Source of the DNA: Epiperipatus broadwayi
Taxonomy: Eukaryota; Onychophora; Udeonychophora; Euonychophora; Peripatidae
NCBI GenBank assembly: GCA_028023455.1
Contig: JAQFVV010000185.1
Span: forward strand, 819,239-883,238
Reading direction: 5' to 3'
DNA length: 64,000 nt
Shown piece by piece: positions 1 through 13,313 of the stretch (its first letter is position 1; every line of letters starts with the position of its first letter). Both the position numbers and the translations under genes were made by a program. The notes beneath the pieces are model-generated. The model saw nothing but the letters and a program-made list of their open reading frames with translations. It was not told where the DNA came from and did no database searches.

Positions 1-2119
1 GGTTGATTTCTCTAAAATTAAGCAATGACAATAATGTCATGGATGCAATGAGTCAAGTGAAGTTTGTGAGATTGCTATACCTGAACAATAGAAGAGTTTG
101 AAGTAGTATCTCTGGTTATTATTCCAAAGATAGTCACAGAGATAGTTTATGATGTCAGTGTGATGTGCATAAAACCAGGATATATCTTGGTTTTCTAAAG
201 TTTAATTTTGAGGTTGGTGTGACTTTGGGACATGAGCCAGAATATGGCTAGAGGTAAGGTTATGTATTATATACTGTGCAAATAAAAGAAAAGAAAGAAA
301 GTGGGGAGTAGATTCTATTGGTTCTGAGAAAGGTTAAAGCTCTCCAAAGACTACTCTTTCATATGTTGGAATTTAAAGAGGGACCAAGTGTCCTCCAACA
401 TTTTTTGGATGTGAACTGTTCATCCTGTTTTTTGGTCTTGAGTTACTTAGATATAAATACTGAATTGGCTTTTAGTTCTCCAGAAGAAAAGACAATTCTG
501 CAATGAATATCTTATGTTGTATGGATGACAAAGAGAAATAACCTAATCAGGCTAAATGTTTTTGTGGCTATGCATTTTGTGATAATGTAATTAGATTATA
601 GTTGATCATAGCATGTGCATTAACCACCTCCATTATTTTTAATAGTCTGGGACAAAATTATATTAAGTGGTTAATTAACTCATCTGATCTATTACATAGA
701 GGGTATATGGGTCAATTTTGCAGATTCCATGTTTGAGATTCAAAAAAATGGTTTGTTGGAATTGCATCTAAATTTATCTTGATGGCAAAATCCAAGAATT
801 TTGACCCCATCATTCAAAATTGAAATTTGGTGATCAGTTTTTTATTAGTCAGTCCTAAGGAGCCAAGAGACAATGTGATGTCAGGATTAAGCAGTGGGTA
901 CACCTGCCACAGTTGAGTTTATTATCAAAAGTTGCTTTGTTCAATGTAATGCGTTTACTTATGTCAGCAGTAAGGCTATTTAGCCAATCTTTTTTTTGAG
1001 GTGGTGGATGGTCCATGACAGGAACATCCCCTACCACCACTTTATAGTTGAATGTAGGATTTATGGAATGAACAAACTTAAAGGCTCTTTGAAGAAGTAG
1101 GGCATGTATGGAGTGAGGAGAGTGGCAACCATAATTGCAGGGCTCTTGCATCTAGATAAAGATGTCCATGCTTTTAAAGTAGTCAAAACCTTAGGCTATT
1201 AAGAAAAAGATGTAACTTTATATAGTTTATTCAATTTTGAATAAGTTGATAACTAATTTCTTCAGATTTGCTCATATAAAAGAATTTGAGTTGTAGGAAT
1301 AAGAGGATCCTTTTTATTTCTGCATAAATACCATATCTTGGATTGAAGAGGAGAGTATTCATTTATTTAACACTCTCAAAAGGTGCGTGCTCAATTAGCT
1401 TGATATTTGAATGTAATATTTTGTATTAAATGTTTTATTCAAATGTTCAACTATCATCAAGTTACTAGATAATTTCAAAAAAAAAACATGTCACTTCTAA
1501 TAGCACTGCTGAGCCTAACTACCTACCTAAATTTTTTCAGGACACTAACCATGACTTTCACACTTAAATGATATGAAAAAACTCATTTGGGAACCATTTG
1601 TAACACAGCCAGACCCAGAGTCTGACCACTGATTGCAAATTCCAACTACACAATTGCAAACAGTTCGAACATAGCTGAATCACAAGCCACCTCTGGATAT
1701 CAGGACACCCTATGCATGGATCTCATTTTTAAACTTCATCAAAAGCCTTACTCAGCTCTCACCTCTAGCACACAGCTAACAGTTTGCAACAATTGCACCC
1801 AATTCTAACATAGCTGTACCACTAACCTTCTGCAACACATCATTTATTTAAATGCATCAAAAATAGCAATGGTAATCCTACCAGGCTCCCACCCACACCA
1901 ACACTCTCTCCAACCTACATTGCCAATGAAACCAAGAGAAAGCATTGTCATCCAAAGAAGATTTCCTAAAAACTAAAAATACTAACACTGATCTCACACC
2001 AGGCCAGACTTGACAGATAATTGTCACACTACCATGGACATTTCTAGTTCTCACCTATGTTACCAAGGCAACTGAACCACATGTAAAACTAAACCTGGAT
2101 TGTATTTGTAGACACAACA
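1..2119. other. Non-coding AT-rich DNA, no supported gene
   Basis: Only short open frames occur here and none resembles a known family. A 98-codon minus-strand frame at 855-1151 has an ordinary amino-acid composition and a C-x2-C pair near its end (NCGRCTHC), but I cannot assign it and it has no repeat or splice context. Base composition is somewhat less AT-rich at about 1500-2100 than in the next 6 kb, which may mark an old, unrecognised repeat. Confidence 0.5.
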
Positions 2120-2465
2120 GTCCAGACTATATAAAATTTATGTAATCTTGTTAAAACCAATAAAACAACTTTTATAGATGTAAAACTACACACAGATTAC
2201 CCATGTAACCACAGCAATCTAAGCTATGTAAAACTCTTGTAACTAATCCACAGCATAAATAAATAATAGATCAACATTTACATACATAAACCTGCATCTA
2301 TGGATTGTCTATGAAACCCCAGCAATACAAACCAGGTAAAACCCCTGTAACTTATCCACAGCATGAATTTTTTTTAGTAATTAAGTAAATCAACAAATCA
2401 ACTTTTCTATATATAAACCTATATCTATGGATTTCCCATGTAACTACAGCAATCCAAGCTACTAA
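2120..2465 (+). repeat. Degenerate minisatellite, about 108-bp unit
   Basis: About three diverged units follow one another. The phrase 'tgtaact-atccacagcat' recurs at about 2238 and 2346, roughly 108 bp apart. It is followed each time by an 'aaacct-atctatggatt' phrase and a 'cagcaat-caa' phrase. The first unit is the most decayed. No coding potential is visible. Confidence 0.6.
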
Positions 2466-2475
2466 TAAAACAATA

Positions 2476-2539
2476 ACAGTAATAATAATAATAATAATAG
2501 TAATAATAACAACAATAATAATGATAGTAGTAGTAGTAA

Positions 2540-2612
<73 letters not shown>

Positions 2613-2660
2613 TGTTGTTGTTGTAGTAGTAGTATTAATGTAGTAGACACAGTAGTAGCA
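2476..2660 (+). repeat. Compound (AAT)n / (AGT)n microsatellite
   Basis: A run of AAT triplets passes into a long AGT run from about 2525, with a short GTT interruption near 2610. Open minus-strand frames through it encode only poly-Thr or poly-Leu and are artefacts of the triplet repeat. Confidence 0.95.
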
Positions 2661-5600
2661 ATAACAATTACTCAAAAAAGAGTATGGCCATTACACCTAT
2701 AAAAAAGAAAAGAAAAATGAGTTTGTGAATTCTATACAAATCAGTCTCTGAATGACTAACATGTCCACATATAGAACATGCTGGGTAAATTTTTATTTTT
2801 TTTTAAAATTTTACAATGTTGGGTTTTAGTTTCCTTAGCAGAAAACATTTTTTTCTGATATATGTCAACACCATGCCAATTGTATGTCTACAATATACTC
2901 TATTCTCTGCCATATTTTGTAATGGAAACAATTGGTAATGCACTTCTTTAGAATGTCTATGAGATAATCCTTATAACATAAACAAAATCTACTTCCTTTA
3001 CAAAAGTTATGTTCAAGTTAACATTTATTGCTCATTACTTTTATATAACCAATCCAATGAAGATGTCATTTTACAGTAGTGGATTCATTAGTATCACATC
3101 TGGCAAGCTGAAGAACATATTGATTTTATGCCTTTGTCATTGTATTTTAAAATTTTTACAGTGTCCTTAAATGAAACATTTATAAAGCCTTTACATTTGC
3201 TGATAGGGTATCTAAGCTTTAAATTCATACAATAAATTAGATAAAATAGCTTCATATACAACTAACTTAGTCACAGTAGTAATTACCCTATGATGGAATA
3301 CCCTATCGTTTAATTTGTTAAAAGAAGAAGCACATTGCAGTCTGTGTTGAATTGCAACATCTAAATCCACCCTTCTACTTATAAAATGATCAAAGTATTT
3401 AAACTTTTAAAACTGATTTACAATCTCAAGTTGCTAACTAACCAAGTTGAAAGTTGCTGAGGATTTTTCTTCCCACAATGACAGACAAAGAACTTGAATT
3501 TTTTAAACATTAATTCATAAATGAAAATCTTTATAAGTTGCATTTAAAATGTAAAGAACATTTTGTGTTATCATCTTTTGAACTTCACAAAAAAAATAGC
3601 ACAATCATCAGCACATACTGTAAATCCAGAATCCAAGAAGTTGAAGTTTTTGTTTTTGTTTTTAACCGATTTTCATTGCAAATTCCATTATCTAATCTGT
3701 ATCATATATTGATACCTACTCATCCAATATTCCCAGACTAGTTTCTAGCTTGTGGCTTTCATCATTGAGGAGTCTTGGATCTGACAGCACTGCATATAAA
3801 TATTAGGATCTAATGCAAACCTCCAGCAATCTTTGTGTAAACAGCTTGTGAAAGCATGAAGAATAGTGAATCATGTGATATTTAGTGGTCTAATTCTATT
3901 AGCATCTAAAAATGGTTTTAATTAGAAAAAAAGGTTTGAGAAAGCTCATTCCTATAATATAATTCTTTATGAATTTAAAGGATTTCTTGATTAGACATTT
4001 GGAAAAATGGTTTTATATTGAGATATAGTTCAGGTATTGTAACTATGTGTTGAAAAATGATATATATAATTTTGTTAAAACCTTTTTATAAATTTTCTAT
4101 GAGGAAACGTTGTCTTCTAATATGTGGAAAAATTTACTACAAAAAAATGGAATTGAGCCTTCTATTAAATTTTTTTATAGATTCTTGTGTGTCTGAAAGT
4201 TTAGTGTGAGCATTATATCTCCATGCTAGTACAAAGAAAGTAATCTTTGTAGTACTTGTATCACAAGCCCAAGTAATGCCAGTTTGCTTTCTAAATAGAT
4301 TATTTTCAGAAATTATTTAAGATATAAGCTTTGATAGATAAAAAGTTAGGCCATGCTTTCATATATGATATCGTGGAATCACATTTTATTAATGCAGAAA
4401 AATATATTCAGTTGACGAAATATTTACTTGTTGTCTATATAAAAAATTAAATATATTTTTTTGTGAGGATAAAGACTGTTATTTTTTAAAACAATTTTAA
4501 TCTCTTCATATCTTATTAAAAGTATTTTAATTTTAGGAAAGGATCTTTTTTTATAAACTCACATCAACATAATTTATACTGATATCAATAAATAGATAAG
4601 GTGATTTATAATTTTGAATTTGAGTTTATTTAAAAAGAAAGATATTATAAAGTTGTTATTCTAATTTACATTTTGTTGAAATTTGTTTTCTTTTTTTTAT
4701 CAAATTTGTAATACAGTTTTTTTTCTATTAGTTAAATAATTGGCATAGTAACCTTATGACAATCAGAAAAAAATAGGACTACGTTTACAACAATCTCAAT
4801 GTTGTTTCTTGGATTCTATCATGAATTTAATTTGCAAGTGGTTTGTCTATCATTTGGTTAAAATTTAACAATGTTCATTAGAAATGTTTAACTATATTTG
4901 TAGTAATGACACAATAATTATTAAAGTTGATTTTTCTAAGCTAGTTGTACTGACATAAAAATGAATTCCATTATGACTGACTATCATTGGTAGTTATAAT
5001 TTTAAGCTGATACAGGGATTGGTTAATCACTATATTATTTTTTATTATTAAATTTAAGCTGTGTGAGTGATTGCAAATACTGTTGCACCCCCCCCCCCAT
5101 AATAGTGTCACTTAGTGTAAAATTTACTGATCAATCGATGCTAGATAGTAATGCCTCAGAAAATCTATCCACTGCTTTTCTACCCAATATCTCCATCAGT
5201 GAAGAACCTTGGATTTGGGAGCAGTGAGTGATTAGATATTATAAGGTATTTCCATTTGACATCTATTGATTACTAAAGCTTGTATAATATATCATTATTG
5301 TGGGAAAATTTTTTGCTGTTTTATACATAAAAAAGGCGATTACATGATTATAAATAGTTGATTAAAAACTACAGCAACATCTTTCTCAAAGTCATCTGCA
5401 TATTTTGAAAATATAATGATTATAATACCTAATAAAATTTTTATAACCAGAAAAATATCATAATAATTCAAAATTTTAGACAAGGTAATTTTGGAATTTT
5501 TGAAAATCATTTTTTTTTTTACAAAACTTTACATATTATACTTGAGAAATCATAAACTCCTAAAATATTAATATTAGGAAGTATAAAACTATTTATTTAT

Positions 5601-8202
5601 TTATTGAACATATATTAAAACACACTTAAAATTTCCATTTCATCATTCATTACTAAAGCATATGAATTTGTGGTAGAATGAAAGTTTTAAGTATATTTTA
5701 AAAAAGTAACAAACATGGATAACAGAAAGATAAAATTGGATTAATGATACCATGTGGTTCTTTGTTTGAGTTTGTTCGTATTTCAATATATATCATCTTA
5801 TAGCAGACAGTTCAAAGCGATATCGTTTTGAGCTGGCTATTTTGAAATACGAAAACTAATGTATTTATATATTAATTCACAGAGGGCGGTACTGGATTTC
5901 TTAACCATGTGGGGTGATTTAATGCTTAATATTTGTATATTTATTTCAGTATAGCGTTATGCACTGGGATTATTTTATATATATATATTAATATTTAACT
6001 GAGTTTAAAATTTATATCTGGCTAAAAATGAAATGATAATCTTTAGCCAAATAAATAATTAGTAATAGTCTATAATATATTTATTTAAGATGGATATCAA
6101 ATATGTATTTCAAAAAGTTTGAGACCTTGTAAGTCAAATTGTAGTGTATATATTTATTGCTAAAATTTTATTTATAAATTAATTTTATATTGGCAAAATC
6201 TCTTTTTTTGAAATCGTCATTTCAATTTTTTTTTGGAATTTGAAAAAAATGTCTAGGCAACTACGAAAATTTATTAGGATTTCTATCAGTCTTTTTTTAT
6301 TTATTATGCATCAATTTTTAAAATTTAAAGTTTTTAGAAGCAGCTTCTGGCAAAATGTTTTAAGATAGGAAAAAGTCGAATACATAAAAAGTGCTTTCAA
6401 ATAATAAAATAAATCGAAGAATTCTAATAACTATGTAAACCCTAGTGCCAACACAAAAGAGTTCATAAATGTGTTGACGTGAGTGTATGTGGTTATATGT
6501 GATTGATGAATACTAATAAAAACATTTAGGTAATATATGAGAAATGCAATATTTTTTCCATATTTTATTTTTTGCTCACAACAAAAAACGATTCCATTTA
6601 TTTATAAAAAAAAAATGAAGACATTCTCTTGTTTACACACACACACATATATATACAATCTTCCATTCATCACTTAAATATTAAGGAAAAATAAGCAATT
6701 AAAATTACAAATAAAATTGCTGTTAAAGAATTAATAGGTTTTATATATGTATTACAAAATTCAAATGTTGTTCAACTAATTATCAATTACACTCATCATC
6801 TGATGAAAGGGTACAATCTGATAGTATTTTCAGTAGAGACTAATAGAAAAAAATTTTTCACTTTGTTCTAGTAATATATAATTTGTAAATAAAATTATAT
6901 TAGTCTAGTTTTTAAAAAGTTCAGAATTAGCTGCATCTCTGATAAAAATCATCAACTGTACTGTATCCAATTCTGATTTATACAAATCATTGACCTGTGG
7001 TAGGTCAATTAGCCAAGCAATACACTATTATGTATAAAAGAATAGTAGTTGATTATGTGTTATAACTTATTATGACTTAATTTATTGTAATTTTTCAATT
7101 TATAAAATTAAACATACTGATAAAAACATCAGTGTGATATTTTCAAAATGTGGAAATCTTTTGTTTCTGTTATGATTATTTTTAAAATGGGTCAAGATAT
7201 TTTTTGGAAACCCATGTAAATCATGATTAACCACACAATGCTATTCAGTTAATAATATAATTAGTTGCTCAGTAGTCATGTGATGTTTTTGACACAAGTG
7301 ATAGCAGAGCTAAAAGTTTTCTGTATACTTTAGTGCAATGAAAGAGTATCAGTGAAAAGATGTCAAATCAATTCCATTTCTAATTCTTCCAGTGCTCAAA
7401 CGTTTTATGAACTCCTAAGCAATAAATGCTAATTGATTATTTATTTATTTAGAGATAAAAATTGACATAAAAATTATTGATTGTTGAGTCAACAACTCTA
7501 CTACCTTATTAAACTCTACAGGGCAAAATAAACCATGATCATAGAATTAGTTTCTCAATGTGTCACATAACATGAAGCATTAAAATGGCATGTTGAACAT
7601 GGTATTGTTATTCAATTGACTAATTGAGATGAATAAGGAATTATTAGCTTGTGAATTTATAACTTTACAATTGCTTTAAATTGCACGTGACTAATACAGT
7701 TATATAAAATTATATATATATATTTTTTTACAATAATAGTAAAAGTTTACAGAATTTTGTTACATATTTATTTATAAATCTGTTTCTTTAGTCGTATTTA
7801 AATATTAAACAATTTTTTTATTTAAACTTAAATGAGATATGTTTTATGAAATCTTATTAAGTTCAATATTTTTAATCCCATAAGTACTTCAATATGACAA
7901 TAGATTTTAATTTCGCCACTTCAATTTTTTTCATCTCTTCAGATGTTTTAAATTTTTCTATTCATTACTTCCATTTTAATAACTTCTTTAGTTTAATTAC
8001 TTTTATGTTTACATTTCAAAGAGAATAACAGAACAAAACAATGGATTATTTTAGCTGATTTACTTTTTTGCATTGTTAAGCTTAGTTCTACTTCAAATAT
8101 ACGTAATTCGGTCACAGTATAAACAAATATATACAATAAATAGCAATTGAATAAAATAGATGAGTCGAATTTGAATAATTAAATCTTTTCTATGTTTTGT
8201 AT
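2661..8202. other. AT-rich intergenic DNA, nothing recognised
   Basis: No open frame with recognisable content was found on either strand. The stretch contains homopolymer runs (including a run of about 13 C at 5085-5098, unusual in this background), short TA and CA microsatellites, and small hairpins such as the one at 6990-7015. I see no element ends or promoters that I can support. Confidence 0.5.
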
Positions 8203-8662
8203 AATAATTTATATTCAGAAATTGGAATTATTTTACATCAAATTATTTTATTAAAACAAACCTATATATATATTAAAAATATATTAGGAATTTATGCGTA
8301 TGTAATTACATACACCTCAACTATTAATCAATTGAAAAAAGTAATTAATTAAAATTTACACTTTCAAATTAAAATTATAACATTTAGTAATAGTATTTAT
8401 TATAATTTGCCTTTAAACTAAAAAAAAAATAACTCAGAAAAAATACCATACTTAAATCGCATGATTTCAAGTTGCAATTGTCGGTTTTAATTGGTTACTG
8501 TCTCATTATATCATAACTGAAGTTTACCTAAATAAATACTTCAAATTTTTTATTATACTTTCAATAATTTACATTTATAAAGTTTAAAAAATAATTTAAT
8601 ATATATGTATAAAAATAAAACATTCTTAATTAGTCCATTTCAAGATCTTTCAATAATCTCTG
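8203..8662 (+). repeat. 0.45-kb direct repeat, copy A
   Basis: This segment is repeated almost base-for-base at 9531-9980. The shared block begins 'aataatttatattcag' and ends 'caagatctttcaat', with only a few substitutions and a two-base TA-repeat difference between copies. No terminal inverted repeats, target duplications or coding frames are visible. It could be a non-autonomous element or a recent local duplication. Confidence 0.9.
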
Positions 8663-9404
8663 ATAGAGGAATAATAAAGGATAAGGTAGAAGTCATGGCA
8701 TGCTGAGAGTTTGAACAATCTTTAAGCTTGTTTTACTCTCTACATAAAAAAATAGATAGTCATTTACTGACCAATACTAAATAATTTGCTGATCTATAAC
8801 AGCTATTTAAAATATTGAATCTAATTATGATTAAACTTTAAAAATTTAAAGTTTATCAGTTATTCATTTAATTTCATATCTTCTTAAAGTGTAGAATGAA
8901 GATGAGCTATTATCGCATCATACAATATACAACTCAGGGATACATTTTTATGTTTTTTGACATAAATTATAAGTCCAAAAAAGTTCTAGACTTCAAAACC
9001 AATTATATCTACATTCAATTACACAAATAGAATAAATAATAGATATATTTACATTTGTTTATCTCAAAATTTGTAATGATAACATTTTACTTGTATTATA
9101 TTCCAAACCATTTACATAATCTGATTTTAATTGTTAAATATTTTAATAAAATTCAAACTTTATTTAATTTTTTTCAAAATCATTTCACTATTGATAATAC
9201 CATTTAGGTTGATATATAGCATAATATTTCAAATAATATTATTTTCCTCTCTTGTTTGTCTAACCAGTGACAATAATATCATTAGAACTAATCTGCTGTT
9301 TTTAAACGTTTTTATTAAAATTGAAAAACTGTTTGTTTGTTTCTTTGTTAACTTTCAACAGAGTGGTATAAAAAATTTTAAATTGATATTTAATATATTA
9401 ATGA

Positions 9405-9530
9405 ATTTAAAAGAATTGTTCAGGATGGGAACTATATTAACAGCTCTGATGAGTGTTGGAATAGAATTAAAGAGGGATTCTTGAAAATAGCAAAAATTGA
9501 AATAGGTATTATTCATGCGAGAAAAGCTAA
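9405..9530 (+). pseudogene. LINE fragment upstream of the RT domain
   Basis: One frame from about 9425 reads a short LINE-like stretch around CWNRIKEGFLKIAKIEIG, ending in HARKAK. This is typical of the linker between the endonuclease and reverse transcriptase of non-LTR retrotransposons. It is co-directional with the RT fragment that resumes at about 9983. It is separated from it by copy B of the 0.45-kb repeat, and the codons normally lying between are missing. The rest of the 5' end, including the endonuclease, is absent. Assignment rests on motif resemblance only. Confidence 0.55.
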
Positions 9531-9980
9531 AATAATTTATATTCAGAAATTGGAATTATTTTACATCAAATTATTTTATTAAAACAAACCTATATATATT
9601 AAAAATATATTAGGAATCTATGCGTATGTAATTACATACATCTCAACTATTAATCAATTGAAAAAAGTAATTAATTAAAATTTACACTTTCAAATTAAAA
9701 TTATAACATTTAGTAATAGTATTTATTATAATTTGCCTTTAAACTAAAAAAAAAATAACTCAGAAAAAATACCATATTTAAATCGCATGATTTCAAGTTG
9801 CAATTGTCGGTTTTAATTGGTTACTGTCTCATTATATCATAACTGAAGTTTACCTAAATAAATACTTCAAATTTTTTATTATACTTTCAATAATTTTCAT
9901 TTATAAAGTTTAAAAAATAATTTAATATATATGTATAAAAATAAAACATTCTTAATTAGTCCATTTCAAGATCTTTCAAT
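9531..9980 (+). repeat. 0.45-kb direct repeat, copy B, inside a LINE
   Basis: This is the second copy of the block at 8203-8662. It sits between two co-directional fragments of one LINE reading region, the left ending HARKAK and the right starting at MKEIVGLCN. The LINE coding region between those points is absent, so the repeat either inserted with a deletion or was copied in during repair. Confidence 0.85.
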
Positions 9981-11392
9981 TTACTATGAAGGAAATAGTT
10001 GGACTTTGCAATTTGATATATAATAGTGGAGTTTGGCCTGAAGATTTTTTAAGAACTATAGTGATTCCAATTGCTAAAAAGAAGAAAGCTGTTAAATGTG
10101 AAGAGTATAGGACAATAAGTGTATTGTCTCATGTTTCTAAGGTGTTATTGAGGATTTTAACTCAAAGGATTTATGGGAAAGTTGACTATTATATTGCTGA
10201 AGAACAGTTTGGTTTTCGGAAAGGGAAAAGCACAAGAGATGCTATTGGTATTGTTAGGACAATTGCAGAAAGATATATTGAAAGAGATAAAGGAATTGGT
10301 ATATGTTTTATAGATTTAGAAAAGGCATTTGATAGAGTAAGCTGGAATAAACTGATGTCTATCTTAAGAGATAAAGGAGTATTCTGGAAAGAAAAAAGAT
10401 TGATATGGAATATGTATAATGGGCAAAGAATAAGAGTTAGATTTGAATGTAATGAGACTGATGAAGTGAATATAGAAAGTGGAGTTAGGCAAGGATGTAG
10501 TATGTCACCTGTTTTGTTTAATATTTATTTAGAAGATATGCTAAATAATTATTGTGTGGAGGAGCAAATGTTGGAGGGAGAGTAATAAAGTGTATAAGAT
10601 TTGCAGATGATATGGCTCTTATTGCTGAGGAAGAAAAGGATCTTCAGAATATGTTGAATAAATTGGAAGAAAGATGTATGGCATATGGAATGAAGATTAA
10701 TATTGAAAGACTAAGTGTTTATGGATAGGGAGAGATGCAAAAAGACTGCAAATTGGAATCCATGATGACATAGTGCAGCAGGTGAAGGGATTTAGATATT
10801 TGGGTTGTTGGTTGAGTGAGGATGGAAGAAGTGAAGATGAAGTTAAAAGAAGAATAGCATTGGCAAAGGTGACATTTGTAAAAAGAAAGAAGATATTTTG
10901 TGGACCTATGGAAAGAGAATTAAGGAAAAGATTAATTAAATGTTATGTGTGGAGTGTATTAATGTATGGTTGTGAGACATGGACATTGAGTAATAGAATT
11001 AAGAAACGACTGGAAGCTTTTGAGATGTGGACATGGAGAAAAATGGAAAAAATCAGTTGGGTGAATAAAATAACAAATGAAGAAGTTTTGAAAAGAGTTA
11101 ATGAGGAAAGAAGATTGATTGAAAGTATCAAAGAGAGAAAGAGAAACTGGATTGGACATATACTAAGAAAAGATTATAGTTTAATGAAAGATGTTTTGGA
11201 AGGAATGGTGAGTAGAAATAAAAAGAAAGGACGGAAGAGATTGACATTATTGGATGATATACGAGATGGAAGGGTTATGTGGAATTGAGGAAGTGGGAAA
11301 GGAAGAGAATGGAATGGAAGAATGGATGAACTGATTTAGTGACTACTCTCTGGACCTGTCTATTGGACAGACTACTATTGATTGATTGATTT
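9981..11392 (+). pseudogene. Broken LINE reverse transcriptase, 3' part
   Basis: This is the reverse transcriptase and C-terminal region of a non-LTR retrotransposon. The first frame (9986-10585) shows the fingers and palm motifs: EYRTISVLSHVSK, AEEQFGFRKGKST, CFIDLEKAFDRV and SGVRQGCSMSPVLFNIYLED. A frameshift near 10565 moves the catalytic FADD box (10600-10611) to another frame. A second break near 10720 precedes the last frame (to 11288), which carries FRYLGCWLSEDG, the YGCETW motif and WIGHILRKD, all typical of endonuclease-RT LINEs. The 3' end is a short (ATTG)n tail at about 11378-11392. At least two frameshifts make it non-functional. The clade could be RTE-like, but I did not resolve it. 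Confidence 0.9.
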
Positions 11393-11540
11393 AATATATT
11401 CAAGTTCAATAGAAATTGTATTTTGTACATTTGTTTAAAATGCCTATAAACATGGTAGGACATATTAATTTTTTTAATAAGTGACTTAGTTTCTTAGATA
11501 TGTACATAAAGAGTATTAATATTAATTAATTGCAGAAATA

Positions 11541-11542
<2 letters not shown>

Positions 11543-11600
<58 letters not shown>
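11543..11600 (+). repeat. (TA)n microsatellite
   Basis: A pure TA dinucleotide run of almost 30 units. It lies 330 bp left of the ribozyme array, which has its own shorter TA flank. Confidence 0.95.
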
Positions 11601-12063
11601 GTGTGTATTTTATACAACAACAACAAAAAAATTAAATTATTTTACTTTCTAATTTGTCTTTCTTGTTTTAAGATTAGGCCATAATATGGCTAGACACTTA
11701 AGCATCAAAACCTATCTTTTTACTACACCCTGTTTTCCCTGGATCTCTACATTTCTTACTATACACTTTGAATCTATCTACCACCTTGCTCTAACATTAA
11801 ACCATAAATCATATAAAATATTATTTCCTGAGACTCAACAATTGATTATAATTATCAATCAAATAATTACTAAGGTAGATTTACAAAGACAGTTAGAAGA
11901 GAGTGGGTTTTAATATATATATATATGAAAAACAAAAAACACAAGTTAAAAACTTGCATATGCTTGTATTTATGACTACAGATGGCATTATACCAAAAAC
12001 ACCTTCAAGCGTTTGTTTACATAAACGTCAGAGCGTATTTCACTATCTCTAACTTAATTTCCA

Positions 12064-12107
12064 CCTTCATATCATGATTTCAAGCTATTTGCTATCGTCA
12101 GTGAAGG
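12064..12107 (-). ncRNA. Hammerhead ribozyme motif, unit 1
   Basis: Read on the minus strand: stem I 5' strand CCTTCA, the invariant core CTGACGA, stem II AGC/GCT closed by AAATA with a U-U mismatch next to the core, then GAA. Stem III is ATC/GAT with a two-base loop, or AT/AT with a CATG loop. It is followed by cleavage nucleotide A and the stem I 3' strand TGAAGG, a perfect 6-bp match. The A15.1-U16.1 pair and the UH rule are satisfied, giving an AUA cleavage triplet and predicted scission between 12070 and 12069. Beyond an internal loop, stem I can extend through TCC/GGA. The very short stem III resembles the minimal hammerheads of PLEs and animal retrozymes. Confidence 0.8.
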
Positions 12108-12465
12108 ACAGGATTAAGAAACTAGATCTAAAACACAAACTCTGAGCGTTTAAGAAACAGTTTCTATTCAGCTTGCGAGCGTGAATCTTTTAGACACGTA
12201 ATGTCTTCAAACTCAGCATCGCATGCCAGATAGCTACATGGGTCTGATATCAGTTCAGCATCACCACATAGTAGAAGTCTCTGCAATATATATCATTGCA
12301 AGAAAAGACCTCAAAGGTACATTTATGAAAAACAAAAAACACAAGTTAAAAACTTGCATACGCTTGTATTTATGACTACAGATGGCGTTATACCAAAAAC
12401 ACCTTCAAGCGTTTGTTTACATAAACGTCAGAGCGAGTATTTCACTATCTCTAACTTAATTTCCA

Positions 12466-12509
12466 CCTTCATATCATGATTTCAAGCTATTTGCTATCGT
12501 CAGTGAAGG
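12466..12509 (-). ncRNA. Hammerhead ribozyme motif, unit 2
   Basis: Same 44 bases as in unit 1, exactly 402 bp further on. Core CTGACGA and GAA, stem I pairing and the AUA cleavage triplet are all intact. With its neighbour it would release a 402-nt monomer from a multimeric transcript. Confidence 0.8.
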
Positions 12510-12867
12510 ACAGGATTAAGAAACTAGATCTAAAACACAAACTCTGAGCGTTTAAGAAACAGTTTCTATTCAGCTTGCGAGCGTGAATCTTTTAGACACG
12601 TAATGTCTTCAAACTCAGCATCGCATGCCAGATAGCTACATGGGTCTGATATCAGTTCAGCATCACCACATAGTAGAAGTCTCTGCAATATATATCATTG
12701 CAAGAAAAGACCTCAAAGGTACATTTATGAAAAACAAAAAACACAAGTTAAAAACTTGCATACGCTTGTATTTATGACTACAGATGGCGTTATACCAAAA
12801 ACACCTTCAAGCATTTGTTTACATAAACGTCAGAGCGAGTATTTCACTATCTCTAACTTAATTTCCA

Positions 12868-12911
12868 CCTTCATATCATGATTTCAAGCTATTTGCTATC
12901 GTCAGTGAAGG
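12868..12911 (-). ncRNA. Hammerhead ribozyme motif, unit 3
   Basis: Identical to the motifs in units 1 and 2, at the same place within the 402-bp unit. Substitutions between units fall elsewhere, for example gcgttt versus gcattt near 12812, so the ribozyme is conserved but the array is too young for that to prove selection. Confidence 0.8.
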
Positions 12912-13269
12912 ACAGGATTAAGAAACTAGATCTAAAACACAAACTCTGAGCGTTTAAGAAACAGTTTCTATTCAGCTTGCAAGCGTGAATCTTTTAGACA
13001 CGTAATGTCTTCAAACTCAGCATCGCATGCCAGATAGCTACATGGGTCTGATATCAGTTCAGCATCACCACATAGTAGAAGTCTCTGCAATATATATCAT
13101 TGCAAGAAAAGACCTCAAAGGTACATTTATGAAAAACAAAAAACACAAGTTAAAAACTTGCATACGCTTGTATTTATGACTACAGATGGCGTTATACCAA
13201 AAACACCTTCAAGCGTTTGTTTACATAAACGTCAGAGCGAGTATTTCACTATCTCTAACTTAATTTCCA

Positions 13270-13313
13270 CCTTCATATCATGATTTCAAGCTATTTGCTA
13301 TCGTCAGTGAAGG
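13270..13313 (-). ncRNA. Hammerhead ribozyme motif, unit 4
   Basis: Identical to the preceding three motifs. It lies in the last head-to-tail unit, which breaks off at 13440 where the array inverts. Confidence 0.8.

Noticed and set aside
855-1151. 98-codon minus-strand frame with ordinary composition
   Set aside because: It looks protein-like with an NCGRCTHC end, but I could not match it to any family and found no supporting context, so it is not called as a gene.
2352-2675. Long minus-strand frames encoding poly-Thr and poly-Leu
   Set aside because: They are translations of the (AAT)/(AGT) microsatellite in different frames and have no gene-like sequence.
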